The notes under the pieces were generated by a model. The model was given only the letters and a program-made list of their open reading frames with translations. It did not search any database and had not been told where the DNA came from. Positions 32,671 to 41,078 of a stretch of 64,000 bases of DNA are shown here, piece by piece (positions within the stretch are counted from its first letter, which is position 1; each line of letters starts with the position of its first letter). A program made the position numbers and the translations under genes. This DNA is from Rhodospirillales bacterium URHD0017 (GTDB taxonomy: Bacteria > Pseudomonadota > Alphaproteobacteria > Reyranellales > Reyranellaceae): contig FODP01000020.1 in assembly GCA_900110395.1 (NCBI GenBank), forward strand, positions 1 through 64,000, written 5' to 3'.

Positions 32671-33645
32671 CTACCCTTCTGTCAGGTGCCTGCGAAAGAA
32701 CACTACCACGGCGGCATTGAATTCCTTGTGAAAGGCCGTGCGGTCGAAGGCCCCGGCGTCGACGCAGACCTCCGGCAAGGCCTTCGCGGCCTCGGCCGAG
32801 CAAGGCACGGTGAAGGCGAAATGCCCCGAGTTGGGTACCACGCGAAAGTCGGGCTTGGCCGGCAGGTTTTCGTCGATCGCCTCACTGTCTTCGGGCAGCA
32901 CGCCATCGCCGCCGCGCTCCGACGCCCAGAGCTGGATCGGCACCTTCACGTCCTGCAGTCCCTCGAGGGTGAAGGTGCGGCCGAATTCCGGGTCGGCCAG
33001 GACGGCAGCCGCGAAGCGTGGATCCGCGGCCGGCCGCCGAGCGGGAATATGACCCTTGTCGATCTCGGCACACATTCCGTCGATGAAACCTTCGGAGCAG
33101 AGCGGAGCGATCCCAAGGATGTCGAGCCGGCCGCCGGCGATCACGAGGCCCGTATAGCCGCCGCGTGAAAAGCCGAAGAAGCCAATGCGCCGATGGTCGA
33201 GTGTCGCGGCCTCGGGCCACAGGTCGAGCAGGAAATCGGTCACGCGCCTGATGTCGGTGGGACGGTCGCTCAGGATCGACAAGATATCGATACGGCTGCG
33301 ATCCGCCGCGTTGTCACCGGGATGGTCGATGGCGGCGACAATGAAGCCCGCATCGGCCAGCGCCGCAGCGGTATCACGATGGGCGCCGAACCAGCCGCCC
33401 GAGCCGTGCGACATGACGATGAGCGGCAGCCGCTCGCCGGCGACCGGACAGTTCCTGGTCGCGACGATCATGGCCTGGCGAAGCCTGATCTCCTGCGGCG
33501 GCTCGGTGCACGGCGACCATACCGCCCCCGTCAGCGCGGGGCCGTTTGCATCGGCGGGGATGTCGATGAACCGGAAGCCCGCGGCCTCGGCCTTGGCGGC
33601 TGCAACCCCGACGACGACAACGATCAGCATCGCAAACAGGCGCAT
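32671..33645 (-). CDS. Exported alpha/beta hydrolase (dienelactone-hydrolase-like), paralogue 1
   Basis: The 324-residue protein starts with a signal peptide (MRLFAMLIVVVVGVAAAKAE). The nucleophile Ser is in IGFFGFSRGGYTG, the oxyanion region is LIVMSHGSGGWFG, and the His is in PNSGHFAFTVPC. Substrate is unknown. The C-terminal end closely resembles that of the hydrolase at 35388 (GHF.F..PCS, PEVC.D), so the two are paralogues placed around the PadR operon. Its start is divergent from padR. Confidence 0.85.
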   Translation of the reverse strand: MRLFAMLIVVVVGVAAAKAEAAGFRFIDIPADANGPALTGAVWSPCTEPPQEIRLRQAMIVATRNCPVAGERLPLIVMSHGSGGWFGAHRDTAAALADAGFIVAAIDHPGDNAADRSRIDILSILSDRPTDIRRVTDFLLDLWPEAATLDHRRIGFFGFSRGGYTGLVIAGGRLDILGIAPLCSEGFIDGMCAEIDKGHIPARRPAADPRFAAAVLADPEFGRTFTLEGLQDVKVPIQLWASERGGDGVLPEDSEAIDENLPAKPDFRVVPNSGHFAFTVPCSAEAAKALPEVCVDAGAFDRTAFHKEFNAAVVVFFRRHLTEG

Positions 33646-33680
33646 GACGATTACCTCTGGACAAGCTCTCTACCGCTCAC

Positions 33681-33699
33681 TACCTTGTTTAGCAAGGTA
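33681..33699. promoter_or_regulatory. Candidate PadR operator
   Basis: TACCTTG-TTTAG-CAAGGTA is a perfect 7-bp dyad in the 87-base gap between the divergent hydrolase and PadR genes. PadR regulators usually repress their own promoter through such dyads, so it could control both directions. Confidence 0.55.
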
Positions 33700-33732
33700 C
33701 TGGGCCATGCGCTATAGTGAAGGTGCAATGTC

Positions 33733-34083
33733 GTGACGGAGTCGTTGCTGGTGCAACTGCGCAAGGGCGTGCTCGACATGTGCGTGCTCGCCCTGCTCGC
33801 GCGCCAGGACGGCTACGCCTACGACATCGCGAGTCGGCTGGCGGCCGAGATCGGCATGGGTGAAGGCACGATCTATCCCTTGATGCGGCGCATGCAGACC
33901 GATGGGCTGGTGAAGACCTACCTCGAGGAATCGAGCAGCGGCCCGCCGCGCAAGTACTACCAGCTCACCAAGGCAGGCCACGCCGCCCTCGCCGCGCAGA
34001 AGACCGAGTGGAACAGCTTCACGACCGCGGTGGCGAGAGTCCTGTCGCCATCGACCGCCAAAGCATCAGGAGCAGCCCGATGA
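33733..34083 (+). CDS. PadR family transcriptional regulator
   Basis: The 116-residue protein has the winged helix of the PadR family (LLVQLRKGVLDMCVLALLAR, then YAYDIASRL, GEGTIYPLMRRMQTDGLV and GPPRKYYQLTKAGHAAL) and a C-terminal helix for dimerisation. The start codon is GTG 33733 with GAAGG upstream. It overlaps the DUF1700 gene by four bases, and probably represses its own operon until a stress or ligand releases it. Confidence 0.92.
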   Translation: MTESLLVQLRKGVLDMCVLALLARQDGYAYDIASRLAAEIGMGEGTIYPLMRRMQTDGLVKTYLEESSSGPPRKYYQLTKAGHAALAAQKTEWNSFTTAVARVLSPSTAKASGAAR

Positions 34084-34649
34084 CCAAGTCCGAGTTTCTG
34101 GATACTTTGCACCGTCGCCTCGGCGGTCTGCCGCCGTCCGAGATCGACGACGTGATGGCCGACTACGCCCAGCATTTCGCCGACGGCATGGCGGCGGGCC
34201 GCAGCGAGGCCGAGATCGCCGCCGCACTGGGCGATCCCGTGCGGCTCGCCCGCGAACTGCGTGCCGAGATGGGCCTCCGGCGCTGGGAGGAAGAGCGCAC
34301 GCCGGCCAACTTCTTCGCGGCGATGGCGGGCTTCCTCGCCCTGATCGCCGTCGACTTCGTCTTCCTGCTGCCGCTGGTGGCGGGGCTGATGCTGTTCACC
34401 TTGATCGCCGGCATCGTGATGATCGCGCTCTCTGTCGCGGGCCTCGTCCTGCTCGCCAAGCTGTTCAGCTGGGAGGGGCTGTTCGTCTTCAAGTCGATCA
34501 CCCGCATCCTCTATGGCGTCGGCCTGCTCGGCGTCGGCATCGGTGGCGGCGCGCTGCTCCTGATGATGGTCGACTATGTAGTGCGCCTGCTCGCCCGCTA
34601 CGCCCGCCTGCACTACGTGCTGCTGAACCAGGCAAGCCCGGCAATCTGA
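34080..34649 (+). CDS. DUF1700 domain membrane protein
   Basis: The 189-residue protein starts MTKSEFLDTLHRRLGGLPPS and has the conserved soluble head with DYAQHFADGMAAGRSEAEI and LGDPVRLARELRAE. Four hydrophobic segments follow (about residues 80-185). DUF1700 proteins are commonly encoded after a PadR regulator and before a GIN/DUF4097-type protein, as here. Function is unknown; envelope sensing or stress response is often assumed. Confidence 0.9.
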   Translation: MTKSEFLDTLHRRLGGLPPSEIDDVMADYAQHFADGMAAGRSEAEIAAALGDPVRLARELRAEMGLRRWEEERTPANFFAAMAGFLALIAVDFVFLLPLVAGLMLFTLIAGIVMIALSVAGLVLLAKLFSWEGLFVFKSITRILYGVGLLGVGIGGGALLLMMVDYVVRLLARYARLHYVLLNQASPAI

Positions 34650-34659
34650 GGAAGGTCCC

Positions 34660-35364
34660 ATGAGAACCCTGGGTTGGATCGCAATCGGCGGCATGGGCAT
34701 CGGCGTTGCCTCGCTGTCGCTCGCCTATCAGCTGGGCGGCCGCGACCTGCAGCGCCTGCCCTTCGATCTGCTCTCGCGCGCGTCGTGCGGCGAGGTTGCC
34801 AAAGGCAGCCCGTCGGTCCGTCGCCTGGCCTGGGACAACGGCGATGAGATCGAGCTTTCGCTGCCCGGCACCGTCACCTTCCGTGGCGGCCAGGGCAGCG
34901 AGATCGTCGTGCGCGGGTCGCCCGACCTCGTCGCCAATGTCGAGGTGAGAGGCCGTCGTCTCTTGCTCGACTGCCATGGCTGGATGGCCGGGCGCGATCT
35001 CGAGATCACGTTACCGGGCCGCGCCTTCCGCGACATCCGCATTGCCGGATCGGGCAAGCTCGTGATGGAGAATGTCAGCCAGCCCGAGCTCGACCTCCGC
35101 ATCAGCGGCAGCGGCTCGGTCCGCGCCCAGGGCAACGTCGATCAGGTAACGGTCAAGGTCTCCGGGTCCGGCGAGGCAAGACTTGGCGACCTCACCATGA
35201 AGCAGCTCAAGGTCGACATCTCCGGCAGCGGCAAGGTCGAGGCCGCTCCCAAGGACATCGCCGACGTCAGGATCTCGGGTTCGGGCGATGTGAAGCTGCT
35301 GAGCCGCCCCGCCAACCTCACCAGCAAGGTCTCGGGCTCGGGCCGCATCAGCCAGGCCAACTAG
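34660..35364 (+). CDS. Head GIN (DUF2807) domain protein
   Basis: The 234-residue protein has an N-terminal membrane anchor (residues 4-24, IAIGGMGIGVASLSLAYQLG) and a beta-helix-like domain with repeated SGSG steps (IAGSGKLVM, ISGSGSVRA, VSGSGEARL, ISGSGKVEA, ISGSGDVKL, VSGSGRISQ) spaced about 20 residues apart. This is the GIN fold, probably an extracytoplasmic adhesin-like or sensing surface. It is the third gene of the PadR operon. Confidence 0.9.
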   Translation: MRTLGWIAIGGMGIGVASLSLAYQLGGRDLQRLPFDLLSRASCGEVAKGSPSVRRLAWDNGDEIELSLPGTVTFRGGQGSEIVVRGSPDLVANVEVRGRRLLLDCHGWMAGRDLEITLPGRAFRDIRIAGSGKLVMENVSQPELDLRISGSGSVRAQGNVDQVTVKVSGSGEARLGDLTMKQLKVDISGSGKVEAAPKDIADVRISGSGDVKLLSRPANLTSKVSGSGRISQAN

Positions 35365-35387
35365 CGCCCAACGGCATGGAGAGACAC

Positions 35388-36353
35388 GTGCGTTCGCTCA
35401 TGTTCAGCCTGCTGCTGGCCCTCGCCGGCATATCGACCGCGTCGGCCGACCCACGATCATTTCACGCCGGCACCACACGCGTCACGGTCGAGGACACGAC
35501 GCCGTTCGATGCCCTGATCACCTATCCGACGGAAGCCGACGAAGCCACCGTTGAAGAGGGACTATTCAGCCTGTCGGCGAGCCGCGACGCCCCGGTCGCC
35601 GCCGGTGCGCGCTTCCCGGTGGTCCTGTTCTCACACGGCGGCGGCGGCCAGCGCCCGGGGACTCCGCTCGCTCAGCGCGATCTTCTGCTTCACCTCGCGC
35701 GGCAAGGCTTCATCGTCATCGCCCCGTTCCATCCCGGAAGCGAGCGGCCTTTCGTCGATCGGCCGCGCCACATTCACAAGGCGCTCGATTCGGTGTTGGC
35801 GGATCCACGCTTTTCCAGGCGCGCCGATCCCGACCGGATCGCCATGGCGGGCTTCTCGTTCGGCGGCGCGGTGAGCCTCATCGCCGCGGGAGCGTCGGTC
35901 GATCTGGCGCACCTGTCGGCCTATTGCCGTGATCATCCCGACGATACGAGAGCCTGCGGCGGCATCGTCACCGATGGCTCCTGGGCCAAGGTGCCGCCAA
36001 GCGCGAAATCGGACGATGTGCTCCCGTTGAAAGCCCTCGTTCTGCTGGAACCGTACGGCGCGCCGTTCGAGCGCAAGGGTCTGGGGTCGCTCGATCTGCC
36101 GATACTGATCTACGCCGCGTTGCAGTCCGATCTCAGGCCCGAGGGCAACGCGCTCGCTCTTGCCAAGGCGCTCCCGAGACCGCCGCAGCAAGTAGCCGTG
36201 CCCGGGGGTCACTTCGTGTTCGTCGATCCATGCTCGCCGACGCTGGCGGCTCGGGCTCCCGAGGTGTGCAGTGACCCGCCCGGTGCCGACCGCGCCGCCA
36301 TCCATCAACGCTCCCGGCGGCAGATCGCGGATTTCCTTCGCGCGAACCTGTGA
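35388..36353 (+). CDS. Exported alpha/beta hydrolase, paralogue 2
   Basis: The 321-residue protein has a signal peptide (MRSLMFSLLLALAGISTASA), a nucleophile in IAMAGFSFGGAVSL, an HGGGGQRPG oxyanion-like region and a C-terminal GGHFVFVDPCSPTLAARAPE, which matches the paralogue at 32671. GTG 35388 is favoured since GGAGAG (35378-35383) lies at a good distance; ATG 35376 would put that site inside the gene. It is probably the fourth gene of the PadR operon. Confidence 0.85.
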   Translation: MRSLMFSLLLALAGISTASADPRSFHAGTTRVTVEDTTPFDALITYPTEADEATVEEGLFSLSASRDAPVAAGARFPVVLFSHGGGGQRPGTPLAQRDLLLHLARQGFIVIAPFHPGSERPFVDRPRHIHKALDSVLADPRFSRRADPDRIAMAGFSFGGAVSLIAAGASVDLAHLSAYCRDHPDDTRACGGIVTDGSWAKVPPSAKSDDVLPLKALVLLEPYGAPFERKGLGSLDLPILIYAALQSDLRPEGNALALAKALPRPPQQVAVPGGHFVFVDPCSPTLAARAPEVCSDPPGADRAAIHQRSRRQIADFLRANL

Positions 36354-36356
36354 TCG

Positions 36357-36815
36357 TCAGCGACGCTCCCTGAAGAAGGCACGCAACAGCTCACCCGCCT
36401 CGGCCTCGGCAATACCGGGATAGAGCTCGGGCTTATGATGGCAGGTCGGCTGGTCGAAGATGCGCGGCCCGTGCTCGATGCCACCGCCCTTGGGATCGGC
36501 GGCCCCCCAGTAGAGGCGGCGGATGCGGGCGAAGGAGATCGCCTGGGCGCACATCGGACAGGGCTCCAGCGTGACATGGAGGTCGCAATCGACCAGGCGC
36601 GGCGCGCCCAGCTGCGCCGCAGCGGCGCGGATCACCAGCATCTCGGCATGGGCGGTGGGATCGCGCATCTCCTCGGTGCGATTGCCGGCCGCGGCCAGGA
36701 TCGCGCCGTCGGGCCCGACGATCACGGCGCCGATCGGCACCTCGCCCCGCTCTGCGGCTAGGCGCGCTTCACGGAGTGCGCGATCCATCGGGGACGGTCT
36801 TGTCGGGGCGGTCAT
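36357..36815 (-). CDS. tadA: tRNA adenosine(34) deaminase TadA-type nucleoside deaminase
   Basis: TadA makes inosine at the wobble base of tRNA-Arg. The protein has the zinc-binding TAHAEMLVI (His, with Glu as proton shuttle) and EPCPMCAQAI (two Cys ligands), plus GEVPIGAVIVGPDG, all typical. The start is either 36815 (152 residues) or the ATG at 36788 (143 residues). The longer open frame above 36815 overlaps the acyl-CoA dehydrogenase gene and is not used. Other cytidine-deaminase-fold nucleoside deaminases look similar. Confidence 0.88.
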   Translation of the reverse strand: MTAPTRPSPMDRALREARLAAERGEVPIGAVIVGPDGAILAAAGNRTEEMRDPTAHAEMLVIRAAAAQLGAPRLVDCDLHVTLEPCPMCAQAISFARIRRLYWGAADPKGGGIEHGPRIFDQPTCHHKPELYPGIAEAEAGELLRAFFRERR

Positions 36816-36858
36816 AAGGGGGAAAATAGCGCCAACATCGGGTCGGGAGGAGTAGGTC

Positions 36859-37986
36859 ATGCGCTTCAGCTTCACGCCGGAGCAGGAGGAGTTCCGCAGC
36901 AGCCTGCGGCGGGCGCTCGAGGCGCGTTCGCCGACCAAGGAGGTACGCCGCCTGATGGCGACCGACCAGGGTTTTGAGCGCGCCGGCTGGACGAAGCTGA
37001 ACCAGGAGCTGGGCCTCACCGCCATCCATATTCCCGAGGCCTATGGCGGCGGCGGCTTCGGCCAGGCCGACCTCGCGATCGTGCTGGAGGAGATGGGCCG
37101 CGGACTGCTCTGCGCGCCCTTCCTGTCGACGGTGCTGGCGGCCAACGCCATCCTGAATGCCGGCACGGACGAGCAGAAGCGCGCGCTCCTGCCGGCGATC
37201 GCCAACGGCGAGAAGACCGCGACCCTCGCCTTCTCCGAGGATGACGGGCGCAACGACGCCGAGGGCGTGGCCATGACCGCGACGCAATCGGGCGCGACGT
37301 GGCGACTCGAGGGTGCCAAGAGCTTCGTGCTCGACGGCCACACCGCCGATCTCATCGTCGTGCTGGCGCGCCGGCCGGGCTCGCAGGGCGAGGACGGCCT
37401 GTCGTTCTTCACCGTCGAGGGCAATTCGCCGGGGCTGGAGCGCAAGCGGCTGAAGACCATGGACGAGACGCGCAAGCTCGCGCGTCTCACCTTCAACTCG
37501 GTCGAGGCCAGGCTTTTGGGCGAGGCCGGCGCCGCGGCAGCACCGTTCACCCGCACCCTGCACCAGGCCGCCGTCCTGCTCGCCAACGAGATGGTGGGCG
37601 GCGCCGAGCGGCTGCGCGAGGATGCGCTCGCCTACACCAAGATGCGCATGCAGTTCGGCCGCTCGATCGCCTCGTTCCAGACCACCAAGAACAAGGCGGC
37701 CGACATGCTGGTCGATGTCGAGCTCGCGAAGTCGGCGGCCTACTACGCCGCCGCAGCCCTCGACGAGGGCGACGACGACCTGCCGGCCATCGCCTCGCTC
37801 GCCAAGGCCTGCGCCGCCGAGGCCTATCTGCAGACGGCCATTCATGCCGTGCAGATGCATGGCGGCATCGGCTTCACCTGGGACAACGACACCCATCTCT
37901 GGTTCAAGCGGGCCAAGTCGAGCGAGATCCTGTTCGGCGATGCCAACCAGCATCGCGAACTCATGATGCAGCACTGGAAGCACTGA
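36859..37986 (+). CDS. Acyl-CoA dehydrogenase (small, FadE-like)
   Basis: The 375-residue flavoenzyme has the N-terminal helical domain (FTPEQEEFRSSLRRALEARS), an LAFSEDDGRNDA middle beta-domain and a C-terminal domain with MQFGRSIASFQTTKNKAADM and VQMHGGIGFTWDNDTHLW. It is the typical first member of a paired acyl-CoA dehydrogenase set. It would oxidise an acyl-CoA at the alpha-beta bond. The partner gene starts 12 bases downstream. Confidence 0.9.
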   Translation: MRFSFTPEQEEFRSSLRRALEARSPTKEVRRLMATDQGFERAGWTKLNQELGLTAIHIPEAYGGGGFGQADLAIVLEEMGRGLLCAPFLSTVLAANAILNAGTDEQKRALLPAIANGEKTATLAFSEDDGRNDAEGVAMTATQSGATWRLEGAKSFVLDGHTADLIVVLARRPGSQGEDGLSFFTVEGNSPGLERKRLKTMDETRKLARLTFNSVEARLLGEAGAAAAPFTRTLHQAAVLLANEMVGGAERLREDALAYTKMRMQFGRSIASFQTTKNKAADMLVDVELAKSAAYYAAAALDEGDDDLPAIASLAKACAAEAYLQTAIHAVQMHGGIGFTWDNDTHLWFKRAKSSEILFGDANQHRELMMQHWKH

Positions 37987-37997
37987 GGAGCCCGATC

Positions 37998-39260
37998 ATG
38001 AGCGAAGAGACCGAGAGCTCCGTCCGCGCCGAGGTGCGCGCCTGGCTCGAAGCCAACTGGAAGCCCGACTACGGCCTGGTCGAGTGGCGCACCAAGCTGA
38101 TCGAATCGGGCTGGGGTGCGCCGCACTGGCCCAAGCAATGGTACGGCCGCGGCCTGCCGGTGAAGTTCAACGCCGTCGTCGACGAGGAGTTCGCGCGCAT
38201 CGGCGCGGTTGGCGTCGCCAAGGCGGGCATCCGCACCTTGGCCGCTGCCACGATCCTCGATCACGGCACCGACCTGCATAAGGAGAAGTTCCTGCGCCGC
38301 ATCCTGACCGGCGAGGACACCTGGTGCCAGCTGTTCAGCGAGCCGGGCAGCGGCTCGGACATGGCGGGCGCCGTCACACGCGCCGACCGCAAGGGAAACA
38401 CCTGGGTGATCAACGGCCAGAAGGTGTGGACCACCAGCGCCCACAAGGCGCACTGGGGCTTGCTGCTGGCGCGCGCCAACTGGGACGTGCCCAAGCACAA
38501 GGGCCTCGCCTACTTCATCCTCGACATGAAGCAGCCCGGCGTGCAGGTCCATCCGCTGAAGCAGATGAACGGCCACGCCTCGTTCAACCAGGTGTTCTTC
38601 ACCGACGCCATGGTCGAGCCCGAGATGATGGTGTGCGACGTCGGCGACGGCTGGACGGTGGCGACCACCACCCTGATGCACGAGCGCCGCGGCGCCGATG
38701 GTCTTCGCAGCTGGGCGCAGGCCTCCAACGCCAAGGGCCGCATCTACGAGGAAGAGAAGGCCGAGATCGCCTCCACCATGGAGCCGTACAAGTGGTATCC
38801 GCAGCGCGCCGGCCGCGTCGACCTGGTGATGGAGCGCGCCCGCACCTCCGGCAAGATCAAGGACCCGGTGCTCCGCCAGGAGATCGCCAAGCTCCTGATC
38901 ATGTCCAAGGCTGCCGAATGGACCGCCCGCCGCGCACGGGCGGCACAGGAACAGGGCCGCCCGCAGGGTCCCGAAGGGTCGCTCGGCAAGCTGGCGTCGA
39001 GCCACGTCGCCCGCCAGGCGGCGCGGGTCCACACCTACATCACCGGCGCCGATGCGCTGTTGAGCGGCGAGGACAGCCCGATGGGTGGCGTCATCGCCGA
39101 GATCCTGGTCTCCGTCCCCGCCACCTCGATCGCCGGCGGCACCGACGAGATCCAGCGCAACATCATCTCCGAGCGCGTCTTGAAGATGCCCAAGGAGCCC
39201 AGCGTCGATACCACCAAGCCGTTCAAGGACGTGCCGAGGAATATCGCCGCTTCGTCATAA
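37998..39260 (+). CDS. Acyl-CoA dehydrogenase (large partner)
   Basis: The 420-residue protein reads WRTKLIESGWGAPHWPKQWY, then LFSEPGSGSDMAGAVT (FAD/substrate contact), VINGQKVWTTSAHKAHW and a C-terminal IAGGTDEIQRNIISERVL, the acyl-CoA dehydrogenase pattern. Paired genes of different length in this order suggest a heteromeric enzyme, as known for some steroid and branched-chain acyl-CoA dehydrogenases. Substrate is unknown. Confidence 0.92.
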   Translation: MSEETESSVRAEVRAWLEANWKPDYGLVEWRTKLIESGWGAPHWPKQWYGRGLPVKFNAVVDEEFARIGAVGVAKAGIRTLAAATILDHGTDLHKEKFLRRILTGEDTWCQLFSEPGSGSDMAGAVTRADRKGNTWVINGQKVWTTSAHKAHWGLLLARANWDVPKHKGLAYFILDMKQPGVQVHPLKQMNGHASFNQVFFTDAMVEPEMMVCDVGDGWTVATTTLMHERRGADGLRSWAQASNAKGRIYEEEKAEIASTMEPYKWYPQRAGRVDLVMERARTSGKIKDPVLRQEIAKLLIMSKAAEWTARRARAAQEQGRPQGPEGSLGKLASSHVARQAARVHTYITGADALLSGEDSPMGGVIAEILVSVPATSIAGGTDEIQRNIISERVLKMPKEPSVDTTKPFKDVPRNIAASS

Positions 39261-39340
39261 CGTGGCCTGGTGGGCCGCTCCTTAGGGTGAGGAGCCTTTG
39301 AAATGTAGCGCTGGGGGATCGACGCGCGTATCTTAGCCCT

Positions 39341-39550
39341 ATGAATTGGCGCCTCCTCACGGGGAAGGATTGGGGTGGAATGCTGTTGGCTGCGACCCTC
39401 GCCGGCGCACTCCTGTTGTATTACCTCGTGCATCCTGGGGTAGGTCGGCCGGCAAGGCTGGACGCAAACTTTGGCTTCGGTTCGGACTGGGCCTGCAAGG
39501 ACCCTGGTAATGGCGAGCCGATCTGCGTCAAGAAGCAGCCATCGAATTAG
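39341..39550 (+). CDS. Small membrane protein
   Basis: The 69-residue protein has one hydrophobic helix (GMLLAATLAGALLLYYLV, about residues 13-30) and a soluble tail with two Cys (SDWACKDPGNGEPICVKKQ) that could form a disulfide in the periplasm. It lies ten bases before the amidotransferase gene. No family is recognised. Confidence 0.6.
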   Translation: MNWRLLTGKDWGGMLLAATLAGALLLYYLVHPGVGRPARLDANFGFGSDWACKDPGNGEPICVKKQPSN

Positions 39551-39559
39551 GAAGCACGA

Positions 39560-40276
39560 ATGCCCCGTCCCCTCATTGGAGTCACCCTGGATGCGGAAAA
39601 GCCGGGAGGCTATTCCAAGTTTCCCTGGTATGCGCTGCGCCAGAACTACCTCGACGCCATCGACGCGGCGGGCGGCCTGGCGGTCGCCCTGCCGCACGAG
39701 CCAGACCGCGTCGGCGATTATCTCGAGCGCATCGACGCGCTGGTCGTGACCGGCGGCGCCTTCGACGTCGATCCGACCTACTATGGCGGCGGTGCGAAGC
39801 ACGCGACCGTCATCACCAAGGACCGCCGAACCGCCTTCGAGTTCGCCGCCACCAAGGGCGCGCTTGACCGGAACAAGCCGGTCCTGGGCATCTGCGGCGG
39901 CCAGCAGCTGCTGCATGTCGTGCTGGGCGGCAAGTTGATCCAGCACATTCCCGACGCCATCGCCGAGGCGCTGGCGCACGAGCAGCCCAATCCGCGCAAC
40001 GAGCCCGGCCATACCGTGAAGGTCGCCAAGGGCACGCAGCTGCACGGCATCGTCGGCGCCGACGAGCTGCAGGTGAACAGCGCACACCATCAGGCGGCGG
40101 CCGATGCGCCGGTCGGCATCGTGGTGAATGCGACGGCGCCCGACGGCGTCATCGAGGGCATCGAGGCGCCGCGCTATCGCTTCTGTATCGGCGTGCAGTG
40201 GCATCCCGAATTCCTGATCTCCGAGGGCGACGCAAGGCTCTTCCGCGCCTTCCTGGGAGCGGCAGCAACCAAGTGA
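39560..40276 (+). CDS. Gamma-glutamyl-gamma-aminobutyrate hydrolase family (class I glutamine amidotransferase)
   Basis: The 238-residue protein has the class I amidotransferase triad: Cys in VLGICGGQQLLHV, His in GVQWHPEFLI and the following Glu. The opening RPLIGVTLDAEKPGG and the SAHHQAA loop fit the PuuD-like peptidase C26 group. Members cut gamma-glutamyl amides, for example in putrescine degradation; the actual substrate is uncertain. The gene overlaps the next (GTGA). Confidence 0.88.
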   Translation: MPRPLIGVTLDAEKPGGYSKFPWYALRQNYLDAIDAAGGLAVALPHEPDRVGDYLERIDALVVTGGAFDVDPTYYGGGAKHATVITKDRRTAFEFAATKGALDRNKPVLGICGGQQLLHVVLGGKLIQHIPDAIAEALAHEQPNPRNEPGHTVKVAKGTQLHGIVGADELQVNSAHHQAAADAPVGIVVNATAPDGVIEGIEAPRYRFCIGVQWHPEFLISEGDARLFRAFLGAAATK

Positions 40277-41058
40277 GCGAACCGGAAAGAATAGCCAAGC
40301 GGCTGGCGCGTGCCGGCCTGTGCTCGCGCCGTGACGCCGAGCGCTGGATCGCCGCCGGCCGCGTCAAGGTCGACGGCAAGGTGCTCGACACGCCCGCCTT
40401 CACCGTCACCGACGCAAGCCGCATCGAAGTCGACGGCAGGCCCCTGCCCGATGCCGATCGCGCGCGGCTGTGGCGTTATCACAAGCCGGTGGGCGAGCTG
40501 GTGACGGCACGCGATCCGCAAGGACGGCCGACCATCTTCGATGCGCTGCCCAAGGGCATGCCGCGCGTCGTCACCGTGGGCCGGCTCGACTTCATGTCCG
40601 AGGGCCTGCTGCTGCTGACCAACGACGGCGGCCTGGCGCGTCGTCTGGAGCTGCCGGCCAACGGCTGGATCCGGCGCTATCGTGCGCGCGTGCACGGCAT
40701 GGTCGACGAAGCGCGCCTGGCGGCGCTCGCCCAGGGCATCACCATCGAGGGCGTGCGCTACGGCGCCATTCAGGCCCGGCTCGAGCGCCAGCAGCGCACC
40801 AATGCCTGGCTCGAGATCGCGCTCACCGAAGGCAAGAACCGCGAGGTGCGCCGCGTGCTGGCCCATCTCGACCTGCCGGTGATGCGCCTGATCCGCGTCG
40901 CCTTCGGGCCGTTCCATCTGGGCGAGCTGGAGCGCAGCACGGTCGACGAGATCCCGCCGCAGGCGCTCGACAACCTGCTCGGCATGAAGCCGCCGCCACG
41001 CAAGGCCGGCTGGGCCAAGCCGAAACCCAAGCCCAGACCTCATCACCGGCGGCACTGA
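40273..41058 (+). CDS. rRNA pseudouridine synthase (RluB/RsuA family)
   Basis: The 261-residue enzyme has an N-terminal S4 domain (RIAKRLARAGLCSRRDAERW), the catalytic Asp in VGRLDFMSEGLLLLTNDG, and the ALTEGKNREVRRVL and LIRVAFGPFHLGEL motifs of the RsuA/RluB/RluE/RluF family. RluB-type modification of 23S rRNA position 2605 is most likely from size and neighbours. The start is GTG in a GTGA overlap with the preceding gene. The basic Pro-rich tail is common in this group. Confidence 0.9.
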   Translation: MSEPERIAKRLARAGLCSRRDAERWIAAGRVKVDGKVLDTPAFTVTDASRIEVDGRPLPDADRARLWRYHKPVGELVTARDPQGRPTIFDALPKGMPRVVTVGRLDFMSEGLLLLTNDGGLARRLELPANGWIRRYRARVHGMVDEARLAALAQGITIEGVRYGAIQARLERQQRTNAWLEIALTEGKNREVRRVLAHLDLPVMRLIRVAFGPFHLGELERSTVDEIPPQALDNLLGMKPPPRKAGWAKPKPKPRPHHRRH

Positions 41059-41078
41059 TGCTGAAGATCCCATGCTGA
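41058..41078 (+). other. Short leader frame overlapping the rsmD start
   Basis: ATGCTGAAGATC is duplicated (41058 and 41072). The first ATG overlaps the previous gene's stop (TGATG) and opens a six-codon frame (MLKIPC) ending in TGA at 41076-41078, just beyond the rsmD start. It could aid translational coupling or be an accidental duplication. Confidence 0.4.
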
